NCBI GenBank assembly: GCA_964016985.1
Contig: OZ024831.1
Coordinates: 86,508,095-86,572,094, forward strand
DNA from: Anodontia alba
Taxonomy: Eukaryota; Mollusca; Bivalvia; Lucinida; Lucinidae
DNA length: 64,000 nucleotides
Direction: 5' to 3'
Shown: positions 22,290 to 37,200 of the stretch, one piece after another
Numbering within the stretch: the first letter of the stretch is position 1
Layout of the letters: every line of letters begins with the position of its first letter
Position numbers and translations under genes: made by a program
The notes under the pieces: model-generated
Databases searched by the model: none
The model's input: the letters and a program-made list of their open reading frames with translations, nothing else
What the model was told of the DNA's origin: nothing

Positions 22290-25200
22290 CTACAAAAGAA
22301 AAAACACAACATTTTACAGCAGCTTTGTATAAAAGCTAATACTTGTTAAAACAGTATTTACTGGCGCGTAATTTTGCATGCTTTTTTTGTCGTCTGGGGA
22401 TTTTGTTTTATTACTTTTTTCAAAAAAAAATCTTTCAGGAATACGTCTGAGTGTCAAGCAGTTTGAATCCAGATCAGGCCCGACAATTTGTCGGGCTTGA
22501 TCTGGGTCCAAACTGTTTGCAAAGGTTATCAGCAGACGGCAAAATTCACCACTAGAGGGGAAAGAGTTAAATGAACTTTAAGCGTCATTTACCCTATCCA
22601 CAAACAATCAATAGCACTAATCAGCACTGACATCATAGAGTAGGACAAACAAAACCATTTCCATATATGGTCACTATTAAATCTTTCTTTTTCATGCTTT
22701 TTCATTGCATATAACTGTTACACATGAGTAATTCATTCACAATCATGTGATTGCAAAAGTGTTTGTCCTACTATTCAGTTCAGTTTTCAGATTTTTAACA
22801 CTGCCAGGCAACTGAGTCACATAGAGGCAGCGCCAGATAAATCTGGACTAGTTTTACTGGACTACTGGGTTGGCTTGAAACGGTGCCTAGTTATAATTCA
22901 TAAGTAGGTCACCTCGCCCAGACACGGAGTGCGTGCACGTCCAGACACGGTGCGGGCGTGTTCCAGACCTCGTGCGAGAGTAGTAGTCCACCCTGTAAGT
23001 TGCAGAATTTTGACGATCGGCCGAAAAGTTTGAGCCTTTAATCTTGAACCTAATGCGTGTCAATTTCGACTGCATAATGCACGGCTCGAGTCGTGAGTGA
23101 GATTCTTTCACTAGCCACTGTCAGTCGTCGCCGGAAAGGGTGCAAAGCGGGTGTCCTCACCCTGATTTTTCATGGTATTGTTTTGAAGTTGGTCCCTTGA
23201 TGTAGTACCAGTCTTCGTATTCCATATGAACCATGAAGAAAACTGGTAGGTCCACGTTGAGTGTTTCGTCTGGACGAGGGAGTCTTTGCGCTTTTACTAC
23301 CACGGCTTTGAATTCTTCAAATATTGGATTGTAGATGTCTTTAAGGTCATACTTTTCATGTAGAGGGAACGGCTGGCTGATTACATCGTAGCAGATCTCC
23401 ACCGGCGGTTCACTGGGGTCTCTGGTCGGCTCTGGCGGAGAGTTCAGTCTTGATCTCTTCTTTGACGGGCTGTCTGGAGTAGTAGGCGGTATGGCAGGTT
23501 TCTTGATGACTGGTGAGCCATCGCTCGATGATAGCTGTCTTCTGGGTGCGGTCGTATGTTATGTAGCCTCTTGCGGTGTCTGGTAGTGTCTGCGGCGTTG
23601 GTGGTGTTGCCTCCTGCGCCATACAGGGCGTTGGTCGGCGAGCTGGTGTCGATGTCGTCGTCGGTCGTCAGGCTGGTGCGGGCTGGCGAGGCCACTCGCC
23701 AGCAGAGGGTGCAGGCTGCCTCCTGCTTTCAGCCCTCTTCTTGTATCTATTGGTTGGTAGTACCTTGTGGAAAGTTAGTTCAACACGAACTAGGTCCTTC
23801 CCGTCTGACATTCTCCAGAGTGGAGAACCGACGAAGGTGTATTCTTTCAAAGCGTTCATCAGAACGGTCGGCAGCATGGTTATCCGTTAGTTGTTGACAC
23901 TTCAGAGGTCGAAGGTCAAAGGGGTGAGGGAGGGTCCTACTATTTTGCGTTATTAATCTTTTTATAGCCATTTTATATATGTGTCGATGAGGGCTATTAA
24001 TGCATGTTTACACATTTTCAGGTAAAGGGCAATGGATACACGTTCAAGGGAGGCAACTCTGTCCAAATAGTCTTAGCCTGTCTGCTGAAATGATTACTTT
24101 TTATTTCCTTTGCGATCGATATGCATTATTCACCCACTTAGAGTATCAGACCCAAAAGGGAAATAAATCTGTATATGCATACATGTAAGTTTACACTAGC
24201 TTACTTCCGCCTATAAAAGGAATAAAAAACGCCGTAAACATGTCCTTATTGCTTTTTTTCCAGAGAAAATAAGGAAGATTTTATAAGGCTTGACATTCCA
24301 TGTGAACAATCGGTTTAGCAGACTATTCGCTTGAAATGACAAGCCTTATTTTCTCTGAAAATAATTGCATATAGCCTGCTACCATCTTGCTTGGCGCTTT
24401 AAGGGTTGAATAACTTTATATATACTCCGAAAACAACTGAAGGAAATTAAAATTCTATTCTATTTAAATCATATCAATTCATGAAATATTTTCCAGTTTA
24501 AATATACAAGCATTAAAAACCTCAGTACATGCGTAATTGTAGCGGATGTTACATTGGCCCATTTATGCCTAGCGTACCATAAAAAGGACATTGGCAAACA
24601 GTGTAAACCCAGATCAGACGCCGCAGAACGCGGCGTCTGATCAGGGTCTACACTGTTTGCATTAAAACATGAATTTCTATAAAACATGGTCAATATATTA
24701 AAAATAGCCAGATATCCCTTCTGTTGGAATGGGACCTGTCCAAAGAGTTGACATAGAAGATTCCGCTCGGCATAAATGGGTTAAAATCACTCTTCACTGG
24801 TAACAGTGCAGTACATCTCTAAATGTCCTGACCCTTTACTACAAAAGCTAACAAACTATTAAAATCATGTTAACCTTTGTCATGCTGAATAATTTAAGAT
24901 AGCACGCCCGCTTCCAATTGTCAGCCAATCAGAATACTTGATCAAGGTTGTTGATACAAATTCACATACTTAATGGCAAACAGTGCAGATCCAGATCAGT
25001 AAGCCTCTTCAGAAGCCAACTGATCTGAATCTTCACTGTTTCCAAAGGCAGGGTAAATCCGGGTTCTGCAGGACAGGGGTTAAAATGCACTTTCCCTGCT
25101 TACATGCATCGAATGCAAATTGTATCAACATTTCAAGGTCTGTTACAATATTCAGATGCCAACGTTTCTGCTTCTTCTAAAAAGACTGGCCGCAAAACAA

Positions 25201-28200
25201 GTAGGTAGTGAGTAAGGGTGGTAATCTATGTAAACATCTGCATTGATTGGTACATTTATTGTGCTACGAGGGTCCTGCAAAAAGTTTTGTCACTGGGTTC
25301 GGATTACTTCAGTGCTACGTTTTCTCAATCATATTTTTATTACAAACCTTCAAAGTATTCCCCCTTTACTGAAACACATTTTTGTAACCTTTTTACCCAG
25401 TCGCAAAAAGCAGATAAATAGTCTTCTTTTGGTATCTGTTGGAGACACTGATAAATAGCGCTGTCAAGAGAACTTCTAGACGTATACTTATTTCCAGAAA
25501 GCATTTTCTTAAGCCTTGGAAATAAAAAGAAGTCACAGAGACTCGGTTCAGGTGAATCAGGTGGATGGTTTAAAACTTTCTCTTTTTCAAAAGCCAAAAA
25601 TAACTTAACAACCTCACACTTATGCGAGGAGGCGTTGTCATGTAAAAGGTGGACTCCTGACCATCCTTTGCTTGGTCGTTTCTTATTGTAACAAGTATTG
25701 TAACAAGTAAATTGGTTAGTGTATATGACTGCATCTATTTCAATTTGAAATAACTCGGTCAGTTGGAAAGCAATTTGCACGAAATGAACGGGTATCGTTA
25801 GCTATTCAACACACCATTCAAGTGCAGTGAAGCATTTTAAAATGTCCTGGGATAAAACTTAGGAAGCCTATTAGTGACAGAACTTTTTGCACGACCCTCG
25901 TACTACCGTTTTGAGCATGGTATGTACTATGGTAGCATTTTTTAGCTCCGTAAAAGCAGTATTACCAACAATATCACATTTGTTATCATTACGAAAACAT
26001 GCCTATTCAAATATATAGAAGATTTCACCTCCAAAAACTCAAAATTTTTCAGATAAAACCCCCGATATTTTTCATATTTCTGCTCAAAGCATAGATTGTG
26101 GGTACTCGTTAGAACCGCCTCGGCGAGGTACCACAATCTATGTTATTTAGAAAAATAATGTATACCCCTGTAAACCCCAGTTTTACTATAAAAAAGTGGG
26201 GTTGAAGGGGGTCAAATTTATATAGGCGTGTTTTCGTAATGAATTGATGTGAACCATATACCCTAAAACTGCCAATCACAACAATTGTCGTCTGCTTTGT
26301 CATCTGCTTGTAATTTTAAAAGTCATTTTTGCAAACAGTGTGGACCCAGATCAGATCAGACTGCTCCTTAAGCAAAAATAGTTTTAAAAAGTTTGCAAGA
26401 ATATTTCGCAGACGACATAAACAGACATTTTCAGATGCACGTTTTCTTGACATTTTAAGGGTTAAACTGATTTAATCGCTGTTTTGCCTGATAAAATGCA
26501 ATTATGTGGATCAAAGTCGTGACCCAAAAATCAAAGACTATTCCAAGATTATCTCATGGTCAGCGTGTCTGCGGTGTCCAGAAGAATACTGTACGGGAGA
26601 TAACTCTCTTACTTTTGTGCCTCGGGAGGATTGTGCGTCGTGATTTTCGCATTTCCTACTTATTTTCACAAATATTTTACAAGAAACCATTATTCAAGGA
26701 CGAGTGCAGTGTTTGTTGCATTTGTACTCAGAATACGATGAAACTGCATACCTGTGTTTAGGATTTGACTTCACTCTTTCATTGTTAATTTCAGACGACA
26801 TCTGCTTTTTTTAAACTATCACTTGGAAAGAGGTTTATGTGTAAAGTTGAAAGACGGAATATCAAACAGCGTAGATCCTGATGAGACGGCTCATTATGAG
26901 CCGTCTCATCTGAATCTACGCTGTTTGCAAAGAACTATTGTTATCGCCTGTGGCAGTGAAAGAGTTAAACTAGTGTTGCTGCAGGGAAACACTCAGAATT
27001 TGGTTGAAATGAGGCAGATGACAGCGCGAGTACCACAGAACGTGATTTCTTTGGCAGTAGATCTAAAATAATGTGATCAAGTGTCTTCCACTAAGTTGCA
27101 TGTGGCTGTATGCAGATAAGTACACTCGTAACGAATTCAGGTTGACAGAGTCATTGAATCGTGTCTTGTAACATTCATTCGGCGTAATACAATCAAATCA
27201 TGTGTACGCATGACACCATCCATACTAGTTGTTATTGTTGTTAATACTGCTTTTAAGAAGCTGCAAATTTACTATAGATCGACAATGATGCCCAAAAAGC
27301 GTTCGTAACACCTTAATTGGTTCAACCAATCATGCAGAAGTATACTTAGAGAACCACTTCTATGCACTAGCTCAGGTTGTACACAGCCAATCTTTTACAA
27401 GGAGTAAAATAGTGGGTGTCAGAAAATTGTAACAGATGCAACCAGTCTTTAAGGCATACAACCATGGAAAGCCTTTTTTCAATTCAACTTAATTATTTGT
27501 TATATTTTGTTGTTGAGGGTCTCGACGTTTGAAAAAGAACTACAGTGTAACCAGTGAAGCGTGATTTAAATTTAAACATTCGTTAACATTACATTACAGT
27601 TTGTAAAATCCATGCATATTTGTATTGGTTTATAGTTTTGTTGAATGCGATAATCATGATTTTGTTTTCTTGTATAGTTTAAACAAGCAAACCATACCTT
27701 CATTAAAGGAGCCTCCATTTTATAAGCAGCAATCTTTCTTATATCTTGTATTTGATTATGATCTGATATAGACAGTTTGTTATGGATCGATACATTCACC
27801 AGATTCTGTAAGAAAGTACAATAAAAATATATCATTCCCTAGCCCCCTCATCCTTAGCCCTGGAGTATAACAAATAATTCGAGGTAAGTGATTAACTCTG
27901 GAGTAATGGAAATTATACCCTTTTGCTTATGGGCCGCCCCATGCAAAAATATGTCTTCGGATATGAAAGCGAAGGCCGTGATCAGCCTGCGCATCCACAC
28001 AGTCTAATCAGAGCCTTCACTGTCCGCTAACAGAATCATTGTCTACTACAAAATGTATGAATGGAAAGCAAAGACCCGGATGATACTTTGCGCATGCACA
28101 GGATCACCTTTTGCGCATGTTCGAAGGCACTTTTTCACTTGACGCGGCCCATATATGAAATTTGCGAAACCATTTTTCATATGTCTTTTCATATATTTTT

Positions 28201-31200
28201 CCTAAATGATGCAGGGTTACTATAAAATACACATAATAACATAAGAATGATCAGGTTTTGTGGTGAGGCGGTGGTTTTTCTATTGTTCTGTGTACGGATT
28301 TGTAGCCACTCGCTTCCGTTTGAATTCTAGCACTGTGGCCACATGCTGTACGGCTGCCTACTTACCATCAGGGGCTGATCTTACATCATGGAAACATACC
28401 TATATATTATTTTGACACCCTTAAACACCACTTTTATATAGTAAAATATGCGGTTTACAGGGGTATACATTATTTTTCTTATTTCCGCTCAAAACCATAG
28501 ATTGTGGGTACTCGTTAGAACCGCCTCAACGAGGCGGTTCTAACGAGTACCCACAATCGATGTTTTGAGCAGAACTATAAAAAAAATATCAGAATTTTTT
28601 ATCTGGAAACTTTCCTTTTTTGGTTGTAAAATTTTCAGTATATTTGAATAGGCGTGTTTTCGTAATGGTTTCTGTTTTGCTATCATGTGCCACATTTTCT
28701 TGTTCTGTTGCTAGCACTGCTGTCTGGCATTAGGATCACCGCGCTGGAGAAGAGGGAACCGGTTGCTTTGGTTTTTTTTCGTTGGCTAGTAAAGAAAGTG
28801 ATGCCCGTCTTAGTTTGTTTGTTCTTTCTCTTGATTTCATTGGTAAGCTATGCTCTGTGTTTGTGGCTCTGTCTTACTAACAGTCCTTCTGAATTTATAT
28901 ATACATTTATAATACATAATATTGGGGTTCAGATAGACCTTCCTGTAGAAGTGTTTTAAAAGGTACCTGCTTGTATTTTCACAGCAAGTTACAGTTTAAG
29001 ATTTAAATATTGGAACCCCTCTTGTGTGATTTCTCTCTTTACAGCTGGCGGTTCAATAAACCAAACGGTTTCAAACATTGTCCACAATGACAAAAGGAAA
29101 TGTTCGATTTGTTTAGAATTTAGGCAACCCCCATTATTTGCCACTTAAGATTTTTACAGGCGCGGGGAGGGGAAGTGAAGAAATGAGGCCAGAAATTATA
29201 TAATGTCCAGCTGAATGAACAGCCTAGTGCATCTTTTGAAACAATAAATTAAACAAGAAAAGCTGACGTCCGTAACAAGAGGGATAAGATGGCCCTGTAT
29301 TGCTCACCTGAGTATCACAGCACTTAGAGAACCTGACCTCGAAATCGTCAAGGTCACCATTCTGACCAAGATACAAGATGGTTACAAAGACTGGTAGTGC
29401 ACCTGATGGGCCTTGAAATATAGGTCAAGGTCAAATATGGATGACTGCACTCAAGAGTTCATGCTAAGGTATATACATGTGCCAAGTATCACTGTTGTAG
29501 AACCAACACTTACTAAGAAACTGACCAAAAAGCAAAAATATAACAAAGTCAATGGACCGTGAAATATAGGTCATATGTGACCCATTTTCCAACTTGACCT
29601 AGAAATTTTATTTTGAGCAAGATTCATGATCAATCATTACTTTAAAAATGTGATCTCTACAGCGTTAACAGGGTTTTTCCCTATGATTCGGTCTGCTGAT
29701 CTACTTTTTGACCCGAAGTGACTCAGTTTCAAACTTGAGCTAGAAATGATCATGACAAATGCTTTGAGAAAGATTCATGATGTTTTCTTCAAACATGTGA
29801 CATGTAGGTGTTAAAATAATTCATTTGATTTGCTTTGGTGACCTTTTATTTGACCCTAAGTGGCCCAATTTCAAACCTGACCAAGAAAGCATCAAGGCAA
29901 ACTTTTTGACCCCAAGTGATCCAGTTTCAAACCTGACCTAGAATCATCAAGTTAAACATTTTAAGCAAGATTCATGATGATTACTTGAAAAATGTGACCT
30001 CTAGAATCTTAATAAAATTTTCGTTTGATTGTGCCTGGGACCTACTCTTTGACCCCAAGTAATCCAGTTTCAAACTTGACCTAGAAATCACCAAGACAAA
30101 TGTTTTGAGCAAGTTTCATGATAATTATTTCAAACATGTGACCTCTAGGGTGTTAACCAGGTTTTCCTTAGATTTGTCCTGGTGACCTAGTTTTTGGCCC
30201 AAAGTGACCAGGTTTCAAACCTGATCTAGAAATCATTAAGACATATATATTGAGCAAGATTCAAGATGATTACTTAAAAATGTGACCTCTAGAGTGTCAA
30301 CAAGGTTTTCCTTTGATTTCGCTTGGTGACATACTTTTTGACCCCAATGAACCAGTTTCAATCCTGCCCTAGAAATCATTAAGACAAACTATTTTCGCAA
30401 GATTCATGCTGATTTCTCCAAAAATGTGTCCTCTAGGGTGTTAACAATGTTTTTCTTTGATTTGGCCTGGTGACCTAGTTGTTGACCCAAAGTAACCCAG
30501 TTTTGAAGCTGACCTAAATTTCATATAGGCAAACATTCTGAGTAAGTTTCATTACGGTGAAGTCAAAACTGTGACCTCTAGAGTGTTAACACATTAATTG
30601 TTGACAACGGACGATGAACGACGCATAAGGGACGACGGACAGAGGGTAATCATAATAGCTCACCCTGAGCATTTGCTCAGTGCTCAGGTATGCTAAAAAT
30701 GAAATATCCTGGAAATTTGTGACCCTAAAACGGTTATCTACTCCCTTTGAGGACTCAACGGTTTCTAGGCATTGGTATCCACCTACAAATAACTTAGATA
30801 AAAACCATGTCTGAACCACGATATTTCTATGGTAACAGAGTTATGACATCATTCATATACATATATGAAAGGGTTTGCTTTGTAAACATATGCGTACCTG
30901 AATTCATAGTGAAATGACAAGACGGAAAGCGTGCATCGAACATTGAGTTTGATCCAAATATAAATCCTTAAATCACTTAATGTGATGTTACAAAAAGTTA
31001 TTTTTATTCGATTTAGATGTGCTCAATTCCAAACGAAACGCTTGGAGCTGAGCAAATCTAAATCGAAAACAATGTTTCAAATCATGAATTCAGTAAAACC
31101 TTAGGTGCATTCAGGAGTGAAGACCATCTCCGAACAGTCTAATGTATTCTTGCTCCTGTTAGCAGCCCACACTAGGTACAGGGTTTCAGAGCAAAACGTC

Positions 31201-34200
31201 TATAAATAATACAGAAAATGGGTTCCGGAAGTCCTATATTCTTGCTCCTGTTAGCCGTCCACTCTATGTACAGAATGTCAGACCAAAACGTACGTAAGCT
31301 ATACAGGAAACGGGTCCCGGAGGACAAGCCTGTCACCCTAGGCTGAACTGTATTTTAAAACTCGCTATGCTATTGGGCTAATTCAGCAAAAGACAAACTG
31401 ATGACAGTTTTCTAATTTGTCCTATAAAATAGGGCCTAACACTTCGTGCAAACTGTCTCCTTATGAGACAATTTGCACAAAGTTAGGATCTGACACTTCA
31501 TGCAAATTGTCTCCTTAGGAGACAATCTGCATGAAGAGTCAAATCCTTTTTTCTAAAGTTAAATCAGCATTCGGGTAATTTATAACATTGTAATTTAAAT
31601 TCCTTTCTTACTTTTTTATCCTCCGTTTCTTCTTTTGAAACGCCTTCTTCCTGTTAATAAAATAAGACATAGCTCCAGGGCCGGCCTCGGTGGCTCAGTT
31701 GGATGCGCCGTCCGACTGGAGACCAGGAGGTCGCGGGCTCAACCCCCGCCGAGGTCGGCAACATTCTTTCGTGGAGATTGATCATGAAATATTTTCTACG
31801 GTCATTCTCTCCCTTCCGCTGATTCAAGAAGGGCAGTTGTCAGTTTCTGGCGAAAGAATGCGCACAATACTGGTGAACCGCTTAGAGGACTAAGCCTGCC
31901 CAGTAAACGTGTGGTTAGGTAAACTGACCGCGCTCGACATGACCCCGTTGGGTTGACTGGGCCGTAAAACCTCAACACAAACAAACAAACAAAGCATAGC
32001 TCCAGGTAACATGGATAAGGTGTCGTTTTCAAATAAAATGTGTTTGTAGTGTTCTTATTTCTCCACGGAAAGATGTGTTGTGTGTACTCATTAATGATAT
32101 GTGGACTCATGAGTACCCACAAAAATACAAGTGACGATACACAGGAAATGCCACCATCACGAAGAAGAATGAAGGAGAGATAAGGAACAAATATGACAAA
32201 AACAATCGCCACATATGAATCCACCGACGCACAAAGATGAACTACAACAGAGAAATAGCCTTGGAATGGTCAGTCGAAAAAAATACTTGAGCGTCAAGGG
32301 CAGGGGGCGAGGTGCGGTGTGTGCGGGCTTAAACCAGTTTTATTCGCGCAAAACCTCACCCTTCATTCTGAGGCAGCTCCAAATTACAAACATATGTTTG
32401 GTCCACATCTGTAAAAATAGCAGTAAGACAAATATAAACAAAAGCGAAGACACAATTCATGTTTTCGTTGAGAAATACGAAAAGTACTTACCTGGGCCCT
32501 TTTCGCAAAAATCTTTAGTTTTTTTCACTGTTTTAAAGGACATAGGTTTCCCCCTTTATCTATTCCATTATCATCAAAATATCATTTGTTACATATTTAC
32601 AGAGGTGACATATATTCTAAAATAATCAAAACATTATTTGTTACATATCTTGAGAGATGGCCTATATTGCATTATCATCAAAATATCTCGTTACATACAT
32701 GTATCTAGAGAAATGGCCTATATTCTATAATCATCAAAATATCGCTTATTACATATCTAGAGAGATGGCCTATGTTCCATAATCACCAAAATATCACTTA
32801 TTACATATCTAGAGAGATGACCTGTATTCCATAATCACCAAAGTATTAGCTGTTACATATCTAGAGAGATGGCCTATATTTCACAATCACCAAAATATTG
32901 CCTGTTACATATCTAGAGAGATGGCCTATATTCCATAATCACCAAACTATCACATGTTGCATATCTAGAGAGATGGTCTATATTCCATAATCACCAAAAT
33001 ATTACCTCTGTGTTTTTGGTACTCCTTAGAAGTGTCTCGCAGAGTACTCACTACATGTGTTTTTGAAGAGAAAGAAGAAGTAATATGAATAGGGTTTTTT
33101 TTATTTTATGGCTTACTTATTGTTATGATTCAGAAGTTTACATTTCACATAGACATGTTAATTCGCATAGACATGTAGGCTCGCTATTCACCATAAGAGC
33201 TTGTTTATGTCCAGTAAACACACAATGTAATTATTAGGTCCTATCGGTCGTTATCGACGTTACATATCTAGAGAGATGGCCAATATTCCATAATCACCAA
33301 ACTATTACCTGCTACATATCTAGGGAGATGGCCTATATTCCATAATCATCATAATATCACATATTACATGTCTAGAGAGATGGCCTATATTCTATAATAA
33401 CCAAAATATTACCTGTTACATATCTAGAGAGATGGCCTATATTCCATAATCACCAAAATATCACTTGTTACATATCTAAGAAAATGGCCTATATTCCATA
33501 ATCACCAAAATATTACCTGTTACACATCTAGAAAGATGGCCTATATTCCACAATCACTAGAATATTGCCAGTTACAGATCTAGAGAGACAGTCTATATTC
33601 CATAATCACCAAAATATTACCTGTTATATATCTAGAGAGATGGCCTATATTCCATAATCACCAAAATATTACCTGTTATATATCTAGAGAGATGGCCTAT
33701 ATTCCATAATCACCAAAATATTACCTGTTATATATCTAGAGAGACAGTCTATATTCCATAATCACCAAAATATTACCTGTTACATATCTAGAGAGATGGC
33801 CTATATTCCATAATCACCAAAATATCACTTGCTACATATCTTAGGAAAGGGCCTGTATTCCATAATCATCAAAATATTATTTGTTACATGTACATATCTA
33901 GAGAGATGGCCTATATTCCATAATCATCAAATTATCACTGGTTACATATCTAGAGAAATTGGTAATATTCCATAATCACCAAAATATAAACGTTGTTAAA
34001 TATCTCATGAGAGAGATGGCCTATATTCCGTTATAAACAAAATATCATTTGTTACATATCTAGAGAATTAGCTTTTATTTCATAATCATCAAATCACATT
34101 TGCTACATATTTAGAGAGATGACCGATATCCATAATCATCAAAATATCATTTGTTACATATCTAGAGATGGCCTGTATTCCATAATCACCAGCATATCAT

Positions 34201-37200
34201 TTCTTACATATCTAGAGAGATGGGTATATTTCATAATTATCAAATATCGTTTGTAACATATCTAGAGAGATGGTCTATATTCCAAACTCTTAAAATTTAA
34301 ATGAATACCTGAAAATATTTTTCTCTTTCATGGTCGATTGGAACGTGCACACTTAGATTGGTTAGACTTTCCTTTATAGAATTCAGATGCTCTCTCGAGT
34401 ATTTCCTGCACAAGATGTTCGCAAGCTGAAATTTACAAATTTAATAGATTATCAACAATAATTTAATAATTACTCAATTTTCGACATCGTTTGGAAAGAC
34501 GCTTTCCCTACCTTTACACTGCCCATTTCTATATTCATTTTTGTAGGTTTCTCCAAACTATTTTGTTTCACCTTTTCACTGATGTCTCGCGAACGCAATT
34601 TCCACGGACTATGCTCGTTCTAGGGCCTAGCAGTACACATCTCGTAATGGCAGCAAATCTGTGGCCCCGGTACGATCAAATTGAAATTTGCGTAGCTGTG
34701 CATTAAAGAAATTGCCTTGTTAATACACGGCTTTTCGCTGGTTAATGCACGGCTGTTAATAACGTGCGATACTGATTTTTATGCAATAATTTTATTTAAA
34801 ACAAAACAAAGAAGTTGCTAGCTGTAAAACATTTGCAAACATATATCAAATATGTAAGGAAAATCAAAGGTAGTCTGTAGTCTTAACTTTATTACCCTGG
34901 ACAGCAGAATGCTGCATTTGCATCTGAAAAAATCGTGCCATTATTTTAACAGGTCTACGTAATATGTACACTCAAAGTCTCCAATAATATATAGTGAAAA
35001 CAAGGGTATGTGGGAGGTAACATTATCAGGCCGATCTTAGAATTTTGCAGGTTTTAATCCAGCTTTTCAATCTGGGCCCAGTTGTTCGAAGCTAACTACG
35101 TCGTTAGTTCACGATTCGTTAAAATTTACATCGAATGATACGCAAATATGCTGAATTTTTTTGCTGAAAAAATGTGAGTAGCTTTTGCATTGCAAAAGCT
35201 ACTCACATGTTTTCAGCAAAAAATATCAGAATATTGTATATTGAATCTGCTAAAACAGTTAACGAAATGACCCTTAACGAGCTCGTTAAGCTAACAACGC
35301 TTTGAACAACTGGGCCCTGTTTGTTACTGCCAGCAACTTTTGTACTTACTGTATGCGAATTAGTGTGACTTAGTGCGCCTCCTTTTCCCATATGACGGTG
35401 AAGCTGGCATGGCTGATGTAAGTCTAGATAGGAGGGTATTAAGATAAATATCTCCTTCAAAAAATCTGTGTTGTGGGTACTCCTTAGAAGCGTCTCGCAG
35501 AGTACTCACTACATGTGTTTCTGAAGAGCCTACATGTCTATGCGATTTAACATAGACATGTTAATTCGCATAGATATGTAGGCTCGCTATTTACAATAAG
35601 AGCTTGTTTATGTCCAGTAAACACGTAACGTCATTATTAGGTCCTATCGACGTCGCGGTGGCCCGAAAAGACGTTGTGTATTTTCTGGATAGTCGTATAT
35701 TTGTTTTTTAGCTTCATATTCTTATCGCTCACCTCTAGTACATCCAGCAAGTGTTTTGTCATTTTTTCAGTTCCTAAGCTCATCCCCGTTTCCTCCATTT
35801 CCTCATAGGCATTTCTATATTCATTGGTGTAGGTTTCCCCAAACTGCTCAGCAATTTTTATTGGGCTGTCTTCATTCAGTTTCGTAACGTTCTCATTTCC
35901 GTAGGTTGCAATAGGTCCCACACATTCACTTAAACTAAAGTAAATATTAACGTAAATCCTAAGATGATGTCATGAGAAACCGGCCTCGGTGGCTCAGTTG
36001 GATGCGCCGTCCGACTGGAGACCAGGAGGTCGCGGGTCAACCCCCGCTGAGGTCGGCAACATTCTTTCGTGGAGATTGATCATGAAATATTTTCTACGGT
36101 CATTCTCTCCCTTCCGCTGATTCAAGAAGGGCAGTGTCAGTTTCTGGCGAAAGAATGTGCACACTACTGGTTAACCGCTTAGAGGACTAAGCCTGCCCAG
36201 TAAACGTGTGGTTAGGTAAACTGACCGCGCTCGACATGACCCCATTGGGTTGACTGGGCCGTAAAATCTCAACACAAACAAAATGTCATGAGAAACACAA
36301 AAGTAGAAAACGCAATTCAGAAAGAAATAGGTATTATATCAGCCGCAACCGTGAAAATATGTATCCTATGACATGTGACACCAGCATGTGTATATTCATC
36401 ACGAAAACATATCTATATAATTTTGACCCCATTAAACCCCACTTTTATATAGTAAAACTGGGGTTAACAGGGGTATACATTATTTTTATTATTTCTACTC
36501 AAAACATAGATTGTGGGTACTCATTATAACCGCCTCACTGAGGCCGTTCTAACGAGCACCCACAGTCTATGTTTTTAGCAGAAATATGAAAAAAATATCA
36601 GAATTTTTATCTGAAAATTTTCAATTATTGGTGGTAACATTTTCAAACTATTAGAGTAGGCCTGTTCTCGTAATGCTTCTCTTACCATCGGAAGCAACTT
36701 TGAATCTTTGGCTATCTACAGAGCGGTAGCCAAGACTGATCAGACTACATGGAGGAGCAGGCTGATCAGAGTGTCCTGGATGCACATCATAAGGTCCTGT
36801 TTCTCATGCTGCAGTTCATATATATATACCCGTATATGTCTAAATATTATTACTATAGATATAAGAAACATATAGGCGTTAATTAAGGTATAAATTTTAT
36901 ATGATAAGTTTATAACCCTTCTACATGTATATGTAGTCATTGCGTAAACCTATGTTATTGTATACTTCTAGCTACAGTTCTAAATAATAAAAGTAAAAAA
37001 AAAAAAAAGATTTTCTTTGGGAACAAAGAACACACAAAATCACGAGAATCGGAGACTCGGTTTGATTGAGTCTCTTCATATGCAACACTGTAGTTTGCGA
37101 GGCTGCATATGTCCCCTAGCGCCGGCTTAAGTCAAATGTAAAACCAAAACTACTAGATATTCTTCTTTTTTTTTTCACAAAAAAAGTCGTTGGTACTCAT

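Noticed and set aside
22887..23111. Minus-strand frame left of the protein relic
   Set aside because: The composition is suggestive, but no conserved block is visible and it begins after the stop of the relic.
24594..24660. Hairpins read as transcription terminators
   Set aside because: They are dispersed repeats with no T-run and lie inside introns of a eukaryotic gene.
26504..27071. Two plus-strand frames in intron 7
   Set aside because: One crosses a small hairpin repeat, and neither has a motif or splice context.
28687..28959. A hydrophobic 90-codon frame with a signal-like start
   Set aside because: It is T-rich sequence in an intron on the opposite strand, with no splice context and no second supporting feature.
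32560..34290. CRISPR-like array (regular repeats of 52 bp)
   Set aside because: Units are contiguous without unique spacers, in a eukaryotic intron; it is a minisatellite.
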